In this document: one piece after another, positions 29,695 through 38,009 of the stretch
Layout: each line of letters starts with the position of its first letter
Numbering within the stretch: position 1 is the first letter of the stretch
The notes under the pieces: model-generated
What the model was told of the DNA's origin: nothing
What the model saw: only the letters and a program-made list of their open reading frames with translations
Database searches by the model: none
Assembly: GCA_020161395.1 (NCBI GenBank)
Contig: JAIUOE010000010.1
Location: forward strand, 62,001-126,000
Source of the DNA: Bacteroidota bacterium
GTDB lineage: Bacteria > Bacteroidota > Ignavibacteria > Ignavibacteriales > Ignavibacteriaceae
Direction: 5' to 3'
Length of the DNA: 64,000 nt
Position numbers and translations under genes: made by a program

Positions 29695-30675
29695 ATGGAA
29701 AATACCGGTACAGTTGAACTGAAATCGAAACCCGTTCTCACGAGTACACCTCATGTCCATTCTTCATTGAGTGCACAAAAAGCGATGTGGCTTGTGGTGG
29801 CGTCACTTCTTCCACCGCTTGTTATGGGAGTGGTCTATTTTGGATTGTTCCAACTCGTCGTTGTTGCCTCTGCCATTGCCGGAGCATTGCTGACAGAGTA
29901 TGCCATCAAGTATATCAGGAAGCAGAAAGTTTCTTTGATGGACGGAAGTGCGGTCATCACCGGTCTACTGCTGGGATTGATACTTCCTCCAAACTTTAAT
30001 CCTGTCTTCGCTTTTATCGGGTCTGTCGTGGCAATTGGATTCGGTAAGGAAGTGTTTGGCGGACTGGGATACAATATATTCAATCCGGCTCTTGTGGGCA
30101 GGGCGTTTTTACAGGCCGCATATCCCGTGGCAACAACAACATGGACACCCCCCGCTATGGCTGTTGATGCAGTGACCTCGGCGACACCATTAAGTCAGTA
30201 TAAGTTTGAAGCGATCGCATCCAAAGGTGGAATTGACCTGATGTCACTCTTCCTCGGAAATATCGGCGGATCGATCGGCGAAACTTCTGCCCTTGCAATA
30301 CTTCTTGGGATGATCTTTCTGGTCGTAATGAAGGTGTTGAACTGGCGTGTACCTGTTGCGATGGTTCTGGGGATGATACTTTTCGCAGGAATTTTCTGGT
30401 TTCTTGATCCGGGAAAATTTGCATCACCATTTCACCATCTCTTTATGGGTGGTTTTATGTTTGGTGCTGTTTACATGGCGAGCGACTGGGTTACATCTCC
30501 CGTTACAAACAAGGGAATCTGGTTTTATGGTCTTGGCATCTCACTGATTGTCGTAATGATCAGACTGTTCGGCGGACTTCCCGAGGGTGTTATGTATGCA
30601 ATATTGATTATGAACGGATTTGTACCGCTTATAAACAGATATACAAAACCTGTAATTTTTGGAGCGGAAAAATGA
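29695..30675 (+). CDS. rnfD: Electron transport complex subunit RnfD
   Basis: RnfD is a membrane subunit that carries covalently bound FMN. I use ATG 29695 (326 residues), one base after the rnfC stop; an in-frame GTG at 29686 would overlap. Multiple transmembrane helices are evident, and the FMN attachment site is VDAVTSATPLSQY with Thr164 as the likely acceptor, matching the S-x-A-T motif. The segment PPNFNPVFAFIGSVVAIGFGKE is conserved in RnfD/NqrB. It overlaps rnfG by four bases (ATGA), indicating translational coupling. RnfD needs the FMN transferase ApbE, which is encoded in the same operon. Confidence 0.95.
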   Translation: MENTGTVELKSKPVLTSTPHVHSSLSAQKAMWLVVASLLPPLVMGVVYFGLFQLVVVASAIAGALLTEYAIKYIRKQKVSLMDGSAVITGLLLGLILPPNFNPVFAFIGSVVAIGFGKEVFGGLGYNIFNPALVGRAFLQAAYPVATTTWTPPAMAVDAVTSATPLSQYKFEAIASKGGIDLMSLFLGNIGGSIGETSALAILLGMIFLVVMKVLNWRVPVAMVLGMILFAGIFWFLDPGKFASPFHHLFMGGFMFGAVYMASDWVTSPVTNKGIWFYGLGISLIVVMIRLFGGLPEGVMYAILIMNGFVPLINRYTKPVIFGAEK

Positions 30676-31232
30676 ACACTGTAGTTAAGATGTTACTTAC
30701 GCTCCTTGTGATTGGAGCAATTTCGGGTGGACTGCTTGCAAAGATTTTTGAGTGGGCTGATCCTCAGATTAAACTGAATGCCCAGAAAGAGACTGAGAGA
30801 GCGATATTTATTGTTCATCCCGAAGGCAAAAAACAGGAGAAAGTCTCCGGTACCACCTCCGACCTCTACAAAGTAATGGACGGCAGCGGAAAAGTTATCG
30901 GTTATGCTCTTCCTTGCAAAGGAAACGGGTTTCAGGGACTGGTGAAGTTGATGATGGGTGTTACACCCGATCTGAAAAAAATTACCGGCCTCACTGTCAT
31001 TGAGCAGGTGGAAACCCCCGGTCTCGGTTCAGAGATCACCAAAGAGGGCTTCACCAACCAGTTCAAAAAGGTGAATCCTGATCCTCATATTGTCGGAAAA
31101 AAGGGAGCTGCCGAATCACCCAACGACATAGTTACAATCACCGGTGCCACCATATCCTCCAAAGCTGTCGTTAAGATAATGAATGAGGGATTGGACGAAC
31201 TAAGAAAACTAAAAAAAGAGGGGAAAATATGA
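30672..31232 (+). CDS. rnfG: Electron transport complex subunit RnfG
   Basis: RnfG is a single-span membrane protein with a periplasmic FMN domain. The 186-residue sequence has an N-terminal membrane helix (VVKMLLTLLVIGAISGGLLAK) and the flavinylation motif TGATIS with Thr160 as the likely FMN site. Its length is typical. The ATGA overlaps on both sides (with rnfD and rnfE) indicate a tightly coupled operon. In Rnf the covalent FMN of RnfG passes electrons toward RnfD. Confidence 0.95.
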   Translation: MNTVVKMLLTLLVIGAISGGLLAKIFEWADPQIKLNAQKETERAIFIVHPEGKKQEKVSGTTSDLYKVMDGSGKVIGYALPCKGNGFQGLVKLMMGVTPDLKKITGLTVIEQVETPGLGSEITKEGFTNQFKKVNPDPHIVGKKGAAESPNDIVTITGATISSKAVVKIMNEGLDELRKLKKEGKI

Positions 31233-31924
31233 GCAAAGCAAACAGCCCTCTGAATGATTTCATGAATGGAATCTGGAAGCAGAATCCGATTTTTAAACAG
31301 GTGCTGGGTACCTGTCCCACTCTTGCAGTGACTGTTTCGGTAATGAACGGCATCGCGATGGGACTCGCCACAACATTTGTTCTCTTTTTTAGCAGTGTCA
31401 TCATTTCAATGATCAAAAAACTGATTCCCAATCAGGTGCGAATTGCCGCTTACATAGTTGTGATAGCAACTTTCGTTACGATAGTTGATATTGTAATGAA
31501 GGCTCAATTTCCCGAACTAAGCAAGTCACTCGGTCCATTCATCCCCCTGATAGTGGTGAACTGCATAATTCTCGGAAGGGCAGAAGCCTTTGCATCGAAG
31601 AATACAGTTGTCCGGTCGGCGTTCGATGCTCTTGGTATGGGAGCGGGCTTTACGCTGGCACTCCTTGTTCTTGGCGGGATAAGGGAGATTCTCGGTTCAA
31701 ACCAGCTTTTGGGAACGGTCATTCTTCCCGCCACAGTTGAACCAATGCTGATATTCATATTGCCTGCAGGAGCTTTTTTAACTCTCGGGATCCTGTTTGG
31801 TACTGCAAATTTCTTCGAGCAAAGAAAAAAAGAGAACGCACGCCAAAAAGTGATTGAAGCCAACAGGGCATCGCGTCAGGTCGCACTTCCTGTCGAACAA
31901 CAAAATGAGGGAGAGGAGGCATAA
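31229..31924 (+). CDS. rnfE: Electron transport complex subunit RnfE
   Basis: RnfE is a six-helix membrane subunit paired with RnfA. The family signatures GTCPTLAVTVSVMNG and VNCIILGRAEAFASKN are visible; Cys29 and Cys112 are the residues that, together with two in RnfA, hold the intramembrane iron-sulfur centre in known Rnf/Nqr structures. The 231-residue protein carries a charged C-terminal tail (FEQRKKENARQK onward) longer than many homologues. It ends one base before the rnfA start codon. Confidence 0.95.
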   Translation: MSKANSPLNDFMNGIWKQNPIFKQVLGTCPTLAVTVSVMNGIAMGLATTFVLFFSSVIISMIKKLIPNQVRIAAYIVVIATFVTIVDIVMKAQFPELSKSLGPFIPLIVVNCIILGRAEAFASKNTVVRSAFDALGMGAGFTLALLVLGGIREILGSNQLLGTVILPATVEPMLIFILPAGAFLTLGILFGTANFFEQRKKENARQKVIEANRASRQVALPVEQQNEGEEA

Positions 31925-31925
31925 A

Positions 31926-32498
31926 ATGGACCTGCTTATCGTATTTCTTTCTGCCGCAATAGTTAATAATTTTGTGTTGTCATATTTCCTCGGAATTTGT
32001 CCCTTCATCGGCGTTTCGAATAAACTGACCTCTGCTTTTTCGATGGGACTTGCAACGACATTTGTGCTGGTGCTTACGGCAGTGGTGACATGGATGATTA
32101 ATCATTTGATTCTCATTCCTGCGGGTCTCGACTACCTGCAGTATGTCTCATTTATTCTCGTAATTGCATCTCTTGTGCAGTTTGTGGAAATGTTCATTAA
32201 GAAAACATCGCAGCCCCTTTACAGGGCACTCGGTATTTATCTGCCTCTGATAACAACAAATTGTGCGATACTCGGACTTGCTCTTTTTATGGCACTGCGT
32301 GATTATGACATGATGCAGAGTATCTTTTTCGGTCTTGGTGCCGGTACGGGTTTCACTCTCGCACTCGTAATAATGGCGGGAATCAGGGAGGAGCTTGAGC
32401 TTGCTGATATCCCGAAACCGTTCCGGGGAGTTCCGATAACTCTCATAACTGCGGGATTGCTGGCAATGGCATTCATGGGTTTTTCAGGTTTGATATAA
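31926..32498 (+). CDS. rnfA: Electron transport complex subunit RnfA
   Basis: Starting at ATG 31926 the protein has 190 residues, the usual RnfA size; the longer open frame upstream overlaps rnfE. RnfA has an inverted topology relative to RnfE. The signatures FLGICPFIGVSNK (Cys25) and TTNCAILGLALF (Cys113) supply its two ligands for the intramembrane cluster. It ends the first Rnf block; the Tat-exported NusG-II gene follows 19 bases later. Confidence 0.95.
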   Translation: MDLLIVFLSAAIVNNFVLSYFLGICPFIGVSNKLTSAFSMGLATTFVLVLTAVVTWMINHLILIPAGLDYLQYVSFILVIASLVQFVEMFIKKTSQPLYRALGIYLPLITTNCAILGLALFMALRDYDMMQSIFFGLGAGTGFTLALVIMAGIREELELADIPKPFRGVPITLITAGLLAMAFMGFSGLI

Positions 32499-32517
32499 AA
32501 CTATTTGGAGTTTAAAA

Positions 32518-33225
32518 ATGATTAACAGAAGAGATTTTTTGAAAATATCCGGACTTGCAGTCGTAGCTTTGGGAAGTGGTGCCGGATTAAGAAAACTGTT
32601 TACCACCCGGGAGAGGGATATCACGCTCGCAGCGCTTCTGCCCGACAATAACAGACTGATAGCAAAAGTGATAAACGAACTTGCAGGCGAGGCTGATATC
32701 AGACTGAAACCTTCCACAACACTGTTGATGGGGGAATCCACTCTTGTTTCAAGACTCAGGAATATGGGATTCAGTCCTGACCGGCTGGAGAATCCGAATT
32801 TTGTAATCTCAATTTCGAGAATTCCGGCGGGCAGTAAAGCCGATATTTTTGTCAAAACCGGTGATTTTGAGATACTGACCCCCGAGACAGGATTCACTTC
32901 AGGTCTGAAACAGTTGCGAAGAGAAATCAAGGATTCTGATGCTGCGCTTCTGATGAGTATAAGACCCTTTGCGGCATATGACAGCAAAAAAGAAAAGTTT
33001 GTGGTCATCGAATCCGAGGGGAAACAGGTCGAAAAGGTTTCTCTTACAGGTGTTGAGAAAGAGATCAAAGTATATGGCGGAAATCTGATTTCAGTCGGAA
33101 ACGGCAGGGCATTTGTGAAAGAACACGGCTGTAAACACGGAATTTGCAGAAGCATGGGACATATAGCTCTTCCGGGTGACATGATAGCATGTGCCCCTCA
33201 CAAAACCGTGATTACTGTCGTCTAA
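32518..33225 (+). CDS. Tat-exported protein with C-terminal NusG domain II
   Basis: The 235-residue protein begins MINRRDFLKISGLAV, a good twin-arginine signal (RR at 4-5, then FLK and a hydrophobic stretch). Residues about 30-160 form a domain I do not recognise. From about 168 to the end the sequence matches the NusG domain II found in anaerobe Rnf/ApbE neighbourhoods: KEIKVYGGNLISVGNGRAFV, then Cys205 and Cys210 in HGCKHGICRSMGHIALPG, and Cys225 in ACAPHK. Domain II alone is known near FMN-transfer and redox genes, but its role is unsettled. Position between rnfA and apbE suggests a periplasmic helper of Rnf maturation or flavinylation. The N-terminal half and the Tat signal are the unusual parts. 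Confidence 0.75.
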   Translation: MINRRDFLKISGLAVVALGSGAGLRKLFTTRERDITLAALLPDNNRLIAKVINELAGEADIRLKPSTTLLMGESTLVSRLRNMGFSPDRLENPNFVISISRIPAGSKADIFVKTGDFEILTPETGFTSGLKQLRREIKDSDAALLMSIRPFAAYDSKKEKFVVIESEGKQVEKVSLTGVEKEIKVYGGNLISVGNGRAFVKEHGCKHGICRSMGHIALPGDMIACAPHKTVITVV

Positions 33226-33231
33226 AAACAG

Positions 33232-34227
33232 ATGCTTAACAAAAAAGCTATCCTGTTTTTGGCGGCATTTATTCTCTTTTTCATGATCGGACTCTTCTTT
33301 ACCGGTGTGGAAAAAGAGGCTCCGAAGAGAGTGAAGCAGATTATTCCTGCGATGGGCACGATTGTTGAAGTACAATTGCAGGAAGGGGATGCTTCTCAAA
33401 ATGAAAAAGCTTTCAAAGCGGCTTTTGACGAGATCAGGAGGATTGATTCACTCTTCACCGATTACAATGACTCGAGCACCATTGGCTCCTTAAATAAAGT
33501 TGATTCTGGAAAAGTGACTGTTAATCCCGAGGTGGTCGCTCTGGTTAAGCGGGGATTGGAGCTGTCTCCAAAAACAGAGGGAGCCTTTGATATTACTCTC
33601 GGAAGTGTGGTCCGCCTTTGGGGATTCAAGGATGGAAGCATGCATCTGCCCGCATCCGATTCCATAAAAATTGCTCTTGGAAAATCCGGCATCGACAAAA
33701 TAAAAATTATTAACGATAGTCTGATCGGGAAAAAAGGCGAAATACACCTCGATTTGAGCGGAATTGCAAAGGGATATGCGGTTGACAGAGCCTTTTACAT
33801 TCTTGAAAAGATGGGCGTTAAAAGTTTCCTGATTAATGCGGGCGGTGAAATCAGAGCAAAAGGGGAAGGGTGGACAACCGGAATTCAGGACCCCTTCAAC
33901 GAAAGCGGGATTGTCGAAATTTTATATCCGGGCAAAAAGGCTGTTGCGACATCGGGTGACTATGAAAACTTTTTTGAGGTTGATGGAAAGCGCTACTGCC
34001 ACCTCTTCGATCCGAAAACAGGTTTTCCGGCCGCTAAAGTTTCGTCGGTTACAGTTCTTGCTGATGATGTGACTACAGCTGACGCACTCGCCACAGCATT
34101 TTTTATTCTCGGAATTGAGAAAAGTAAAGAGCTCATTAAGAATTTCCCCGGGTGTGAATTCATGATTATCGATAAAAACGGTAAAAGGCATTATTCACCG
34201 GGTTTCAAAGATTATACAAGGAGTTGA
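33232..34227 (+). CDS. apbE: FAD:protein FMN transferase ApbE
   Basis: ApbE transfers FMN from FAD to Thr in flavinylation motifs of RnfD and RnfG. The 331-residue protein has an N-terminal hydrophobic export segment (AILFLAAFILFFMIGLFF) and the family motifs PAMGTIVEV, DLSGIAKGYAVDRA, INAGGEIRAKG, HLFDPKTGFPA and TTADALATAFFILG, the last holding metal-binding Asp. No lipobox Cys is seen, so it is probably membrane-anchored by its N-terminus or soluble in the periplasm. It lies seven bases after the NusG-II gene and two bases before rnfB, so its targets and the enzyme are encoded in one transcription unit. Confidence 0.95.
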   Translation: MLNKKAILFLAAFILFFMIGLFFTGVEKEAPKRVKQIIPAMGTIVEVQLQEGDASQNEKAFKAAFDEIRRIDSLFTDYNDSSTIGSLNKVDSGKVTVNPEVVALVKRGLELSPKTEGAFDITLGSVVRLWGFKDGSMHLPASDSIKIALGKSGIDKIKIINDSLIGKKGEIHLDLSGIAKGYAVDRAFYILEKMGVKSFLINAGGEIRAKGEGWTTGIQDPFNESGIVEILYPGKKAVATSGDYENFFEVDGKRYCHLFDPKTGFPAAKVSSVTVLADDVTTADALATAFFILGIEKSKELIKNFPGCEFMIIDKNGKRHYSPGFKDYTRS

Positions 34228-34228
34228 A

Positions 34229-35032
34229 ATGGACACTCAATTTATAATTGCACTTGTCACAATGGGAGGACTCGGTTTTATATTTGCCGGTGCTCTCGCA
34301 ATAGCAGACAAAAAATTACGGGTTGAGGAGAATCCCCTGATCGGGGACATCAATGATGTTCTTCCCGGAGCAAACTGTGGTGGATGCGGTTATGCAGGGT
34401 GTTATGATTTCGCGGTGAATGTTGTAGAGAAAACCGCAAAGACCAACGGATGTCCCGTCGGAGGATCCGAAACCGCCCTCTCTATTGCCCGCCTTATGGG
34501 TGAAGAAGCCGGCGAGGTAGTCAGATTTTTACCAAGGGTTTTGTGTCGTGGTGGAAACAAGGAGGCGGTTCAGAAATTTGCAACTTATCATGGACCCCTT
34601 ACATGCAGCGCGATGGATCTCCTTTCGGGGGGTGACAAACTTTGTTTTTACGGCTGTTTGAGTGGTGGCGACTGTGTAACGGCATGTCCTTTTGGTGCGA
34701 TGGTAATGGGTGAAAACGGACTTCCCGAGGTTATTGAATCGCTTTGCACCGGTTGTGGAAAGTGTGAAAAGGCGTGTCCGAGAAACATAATTGAAATGCA
34801 TCCTGCAAACAGGAAAGTGTTCGTTTTTTGCAAAAGCCATGACGATCCAAAAACTTCGAAGGCTGTTTGTTCCGTCTCCTGTATGGGTTGCAGCATTTGT
34901 GCAAGAAAATCTGATGGTGGAGTGGAGATGGAAGACAATCTCGCAGTGATAAAATACGGTCTACTCGATGCTGAAAAAATTCCTTTTGAAAAATGCCAGA
35001 CAAAAGCTATCCGAATGATAGAGATTAATTAG
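34229..35032 (+). CDS. rnfB: Electron transport complex subunit RnfB with altered cluster ligands
   Basis: RnfB accepts electrons from or donates them to ferredoxin. The 267-residue protein has an N-terminal helix, then a 4Fe-4S domain (Cys50, 53, 58, 75). The first ferredoxin module should bind two clusters, but reads YGCLSGGDCVTACP: the second Cys of the CxxCxxC motif is Gly146, leaving Cys143, Cys149 and Cys183 for cluster I, while Cys173, 176, 179 and 153 make a full cluster II. The C-terminal module reads CSVSCMGCSICARKSD and ends IPFEKCQTKAI; it keeps Cys218, 221, 224 and 256 for one cluster and lacks all four ligands of the other. RnfB is placed after apbE instead of the usual first position. 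Confidence 0.93.
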   Translation: MDTQFIIALVTMGGLGFIFAGALAIADKKLRVEENPLIGDINDVLPGANCGGCGYAGCYDFAVNVVEKTAKTNGCPVGGSETALSIARLMGEEAGEVVRFLPRVLCRGGNKEAVQKFATYHGPLTCSAMDLLSGGDKLCFYGCLSGGDCVTACPFGAMVMGENGLPEVIESLCTGCGKCEKACPRNIIEMHPANRKVFVFCKSHDDPKTSKAVCSVSCMGCSICARKSDGGVEMEDNLAVIKYGLLDAEKIPFEKCQTKAIRMIEIN

Positions 35033-35036
35033 GCAA

Positions 35037-35495
35037 ATGATGGAAGTCTTCACCGAGGAAGGAATTATTCTCGAGAAAAAAGGTGATCTCGCCGAAATTG
35101 CCATTATGGATAAAGGCAATTGTAAAACCTGTGCCGCCAAACCATTTTGCAGTACAAACAGCGACGGGGTTTACTCTAGACTCACAGTGCTCGACAATCT
35201 GGATGCAAAACCGGGCGATGAAGTGGTGGTGGAAGTGAAAGGAACCGATATTCTCAAGGCGGTAATTATGGTTTACGGAATTCCTCTCTTTCTTTTCATA
35301 TTTACGATCGGAATCGTAATTTATTTTTATGACGGGAGTCCGAATAAAGAGTTAATAGCTTTCCTTTCTTCCCTCACAGTTTTGGCGTTTTACTACGGTT
35401 TTCTAAAACTTCGCGGGTCATCAGGAAAAATTGATAAAAAGAGTTTACCCAAAACTGTAAAGATCAAAAGGTCTTTTCAGTCAGTCAATAATTAA
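35037..35495 (+). CDS. RseC/SoxR-reducing-system-like membrane protein
   Basis: The 152-residue protein resembles RseC/RsxC-linked SoxR-reducing proteins. Conserved features are a Cys cluster, GNCKTCAAKPFCSTN near 31-45, and two membrane helices (IMVYGIPLFLFIFTIGIVIYF and ELIAFLSSLTVLAFYYGFL). Such proteins often neighbour rnf genes and may assist Fe-S/redox function of the membrane complex. The start is either the first or the second ATG of ATGATG at 35037-35042, four bases after rnfB. It is followed by nfnA after 13 bases. Function is by family association only. Confidence 0.78.
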   Translation: MMEVFTEEGIILEKKGDLAEIAIMDKGNCKTCAAKPFCSTNSDGVYSRLTVLDNLDAKPGDEVVVEVKGTDILKAVIMVYGIPLFLFIFTIGIVIYFYDGSPNKELIAFLSSLTVLAFYYGFLKLRGSSGKIDKKSLPKTVKIKRSFQSVNN

Positions 35496-35508
35496 ACACG
35501 GTAGGTTA

Positions 35509-36369
35509 ATGTTTAAGATAGTTTCAGCACAGTTTTTGGCACCCGAAGTGAAGAAATTCGAAATTGAGGCACCAAAAATAGCCGCAAAAAGAAAAGCAGG
35601 TCAGTTTGTTATAGTTAGAATTTCGCCGCAGGGTGAGAGAATTCCCCTAACAATTGCAGATTCCTCAATCGAAAAAGGAACGATAACGATTATTGTTCAG
35701 GGAATCGGAAAAACAACCAAAGAGATCAACTCTCACGAAGCCGGTGATTCGTTTCTCGATGTGGTGGGACCCCTCGGTCTGCCTTCCCATATAGAAAATT
35801 TCGGTACAGCCGTCAGCATTGGTGGCGGGGTCGGAACAGCAATTGCTTTCCCGACTGCAAAAGCCCTCAAGGAAGCCGGCAATCACACTATTTCCATTAT
35901 TGGCGGTAAGACAAAGGAATATGTCATCCTCGAAGACGAACTGCGTGCAATTTGTGATGAAGTTTTTGTTACCACTGACGACGGAAGCTACGGCTATCAT
36001 GGCTTCGTCACAGGGAAGTTGAAAGAATTGATCGAATCGGGACGGAAAATCGACTTTGTCCTGGCAATTGGACCCATCCCGATGATGCGGGCAATAGCCG
36101 AAGTGACCAGACCATACGGAATAAAAACTGTTGTCAGCTTGAATCCTGTAATGGTTGATGGAACAGGGATGTGCGGCGGTTGCAGAGCGGTTGTTGGCGG
36201 TAAAACGGTTTTTGTATGTGTTGACGGACCCGAATTTGACGCACATGAGGTTGATTTTGACCTCCTGATAAAAAGAAACAATACCTACGGAGCTGAAGAG
36301 AAGGACTCACTCGAGCACCACATCTGTAACATCGACAAACAGTATGCGGAAGCAGTAAAAACATTTTAA
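35509..36369 (+). CDS. nfnA: Ferredoxin-NADP+ reductase-like NfnA (bifurcating transhydrogenase subunit)
   Basis: The 286-residue protein belongs to the FNR-like FAD/NAD(P)-binding family related to dihydroorotate dehydrogenase electron-transfer subunits. It shows FAD-binding RISPQGERIPLTIADSS, the NAD-binding GGGVGTAIAFPTAKAL, and the [2Fe-2S] ligand region GTGMCGGCRAVVGGKTVFVCVDGPEFDAHEVDFD that is characteristic of NfnA. With nfnB 25 bases downstream it should form the NADH-dependent reduced ferredoxin:NADP+ oxidoreductase. A sulfide-dehydrogenase-like role (SudB) cannot be excluded from sequence alone. Confidence 0.88.
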   Translation: MFKIVSAQFLAPEVKKFEIEAPKIAAKRKAGQFVIVRISPQGERIPLTIADSSIEKGTITIIVQGIGKTTKEINSHEAGDSFLDVVGPLGLPSHIENFGTAVSIGGGVGTAIAFPTAKALKEAGNHTISIIGGKTKEYVILEDELRAICDEVFVTTDDGSYGYHGFVTGKLKELIESGRKIDFVLAIGPIPMMRAIAEVTRPYGIKTVVSLNPVMVDGTGMCGGCRAVVGGKTVFVCVDGPEFDAHEVDFDLLIKRNNTYGAEEKDSLEHHICNIDKQYAEAVKTF

Positions 36370-36394
36370 GACCCTTTATTAATAAAGAGAAACA

Positions 36395-37819
36395 ATGGCA
36401 GAATTAACAAAAAAAGAGAGGATGCAAATCCCTCGCCAGCCGATGCCTGAGCAGGACCCTCAGACTCGTAATAAAAATTTTACAGAAGTAAATCTTGGAT
36501 TTACGGAAGAACTTGCGAAACTCGAGGCTGAAAGATGCCTTCAGTGTCCCAAACCAAAATGTGTTGAGGGATGCCCGGTTGGAGTAAAGATTAAAGATTT
36601 TATTCAGCTTGTCGCCGATGGCGAGTATCTTGCAGCAGCCGCAAAAATCAAAGAAAACAATGTCCTTCCTGCTGTATGCGGTCGTGTTTGTCCACAGGAA
36701 GAACAGTGCGAAGCCAAATGCGTTACCGGTGTAAAGGGTGAGTCCGTTGCCATAGGTCGCTTGGAAAGATTTGTAGCTGATTATGAAAGGAATACCGTTG
36801 GAATTCGTGCCGCTGAAATAAAAGAAAAATCGGGCAAAAAAGTTGCAATTATCGGTTCAGGACCTGCAGGTTTGAGCTGTGCCGGAGAGCTCATTCAACT
36901 GGGACACGATGTTACGGTTTTTGAAGCACTTCACGATGTTGGCGGGGTGCTTATCTATGGTATACCTGAATTTAGACTCCCAAAAGAGATTGTAAAAGCT
37001 GAAGTGGATGCCCTTGAAGCTCTCGGAGTGGAATTCAGAACAAACGCAGTTATCGGATTCACCGATACAATCGATGAGTTGATGACCACTGAGGGTTATG
37101 ATGCTGTTTTTATCGGAGTGGGTGCAGGACTTCCTTACTTCATGAATATCCCCGGTGAAAACTACAACGGAATTTACTCTGCCAACGAGTTCCTCACCCG
37201 GGTCAATCTGATGAAAGCCTACAAGTTTCCCGAATTTGATACGCCTGTTTTTGATGTTAAAGGAAAAAATGTTGCTGTTTTTGGTGGCGGTAACACTGCC
37301 ATGGATGCAGTAAGAACTGCAAAAAGACTCGGTGCCGGAACCGCTTCCATAATTTACCGCAGAAGTGAAGTGGAAATGCCGGCAAGAATAGAAGAAGTTC
37401 ATCATGCAAAGGAAGAGGGGATTCAGTTTGTAATGCTGACCAATCCTCTCGAGTTTCTGGGTGATGATGCAGGCTGGTTGCACGGAGTAAAACTTCAAAA
37501 GATGGAGCTCGGCGAACCTGATGCATCCGGCAGAAGAAGACCTGTGCCCGTTCCCGGTTCGGAATATGTTATGCCAATCGACATGGCAGTTATAGCTATC
37601 GGTAACGGCTCAAACCCGATAATCAAGAAGACCACACCAGATATCGATTTCAACAAATGGGGAAACATCCTCGTTGATGAAGCCACAATGAAAACATCAA
37701 AAAAGGGTGTCTTTGCCGGTGGTGACATTGTCACGGGTGGTGCAACAGTTATTCTTGCGATGGGTGCGGGACGAAAAGCCGCCACCGCGATTGATGAATT
37801 TCTCAGGTCCGGCTTATAA
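36395..37819 (+). CDS. nfnB: NfnB / GltD-like NADPH oxidoreductase
   Basis: The 474-residue protein has the N-terminal [4Fe-4S] Cys-rich region CLQCPKPKCVEGCPVGVKIKDF and ENNVLPAVCGRVCPQEEQCEAKC, the FAD motif IGSGPAGLSCAGELI near 152, and the second nucleotide-binding site FGGGNTAMDAVRTAKRLGA near 298-316. This fits both NfnB and the small subunit of NADPH-glutamate synthase. The immediate upstream nfnA and absence of a glutamate synthase large subunit favour NfnB. NfnAB bifurcates electrons from NADPH to ferredoxin and NAD+ or runs in reverse. It ends the long rnf-nfn run; no hairpin terminator is obvious directly behind it. Confidence 0.88.
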   Translation: MAELTKKERMQIPRQPMPEQDPQTRNKNFTEVNLGFTEELAKLEAERCLQCPKPKCVEGCPVGVKIKDFIQLVADGEYLAAAAKIKENNVLPAVCGRVCPQEEQCEAKCVTGVKGESVAIGRLERFVADYERNTVGIRAAEIKEKSGKKVAIIGSGPAGLSCAGELIQLGHDVTVFEALHDVGGVLIYGIPEFRLPKEIVKAEVDALEALGVEFRTNAVIGFTDTIDELMTTEGYDAVFIGVGAGLPYFMNIPGENYNGIYSANEFLTRVNLMKAYKFPEFDTPVFDVKGKNVAVFGGGNTAMDAVRTAKRLGAGTASIIYRRSEVEMPARIEEVHHAKEEGIQFVMLTNPLEFLGDDAGWLHGVKLQKMELGEPDASGRRRPVPVPGSEYVMPIDMAVIAIGNGSNPIIKKTTPDIDFNKWGNILVDEATMKTSKKGVFAGGDIVTGGATVILAMGAGRKAATAIDEFLRSGL

Positions 37820-37880
37820 GTTCTTAAGAGCCCGCGGATACACGCAGATTAAACTGATTTCCGCAGATATATTGAAATGG

Positions 37881-37918
37881 TTCCACTGATTTCACGGATT
37901 AATCACGGATTCCACGGA
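37881..37918. repeat. CACGGATT-type intergenic repeat, copy 1
   Basis: TTCCACTGATTTCACGGATT and then AATCACGGATTCCACGGA. It resembles the copies at 47374-47418 and 49681-49728, which share CCACGGATTTCACGGAT. It lies between the rnf-nfn operon and the 2017-residue gene. Confidence 0.72.
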
Positions 37919-37960
37919 AGACTTTTGAATCTATTGTGGCGACAAATCTTTACCAATCCT

Positions 37961-37983
37961 CCCCTCTCATTTCAGGAGAGGGG
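37961..37983. repeat. Palindromic CCCCTCTC/GAGAGGGG hairpin
   Basis: An 8-bp perfect stem with the 7-base loop ATTTCAG, followed by CCGGGGGTGAGG. It resembles a common G-rich intergenic palindrome of many genomes. It may also serve as a transcript end for the rnf-nfn operon, but no T tract follows. Confidence 0.65.
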
Positions 37984-38009
37984 CCGGGGGTGAGGTAATA
38001 AATACTTTC

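Noticed and set aside
32484-33182. 232-codon open frame antisense to the Tat/NusG-II gene
   Set aside because: The plus strand shows a Tat signal and NusG-II motifs; the antisense product is Ser/Phe-rich with no recognisable domain.
35665-36246. 193-codon open frame antisense to nfnA
   Set aside because: It is explained by codon bias of nfnA, whose motifs cover the same stretch.
36857-37498. 213-codon open frame on the minus strand within nfnB
   Set aside because: It is antisense to a conserved flavoprotein gene, has no family features and no ribosome-binding site.
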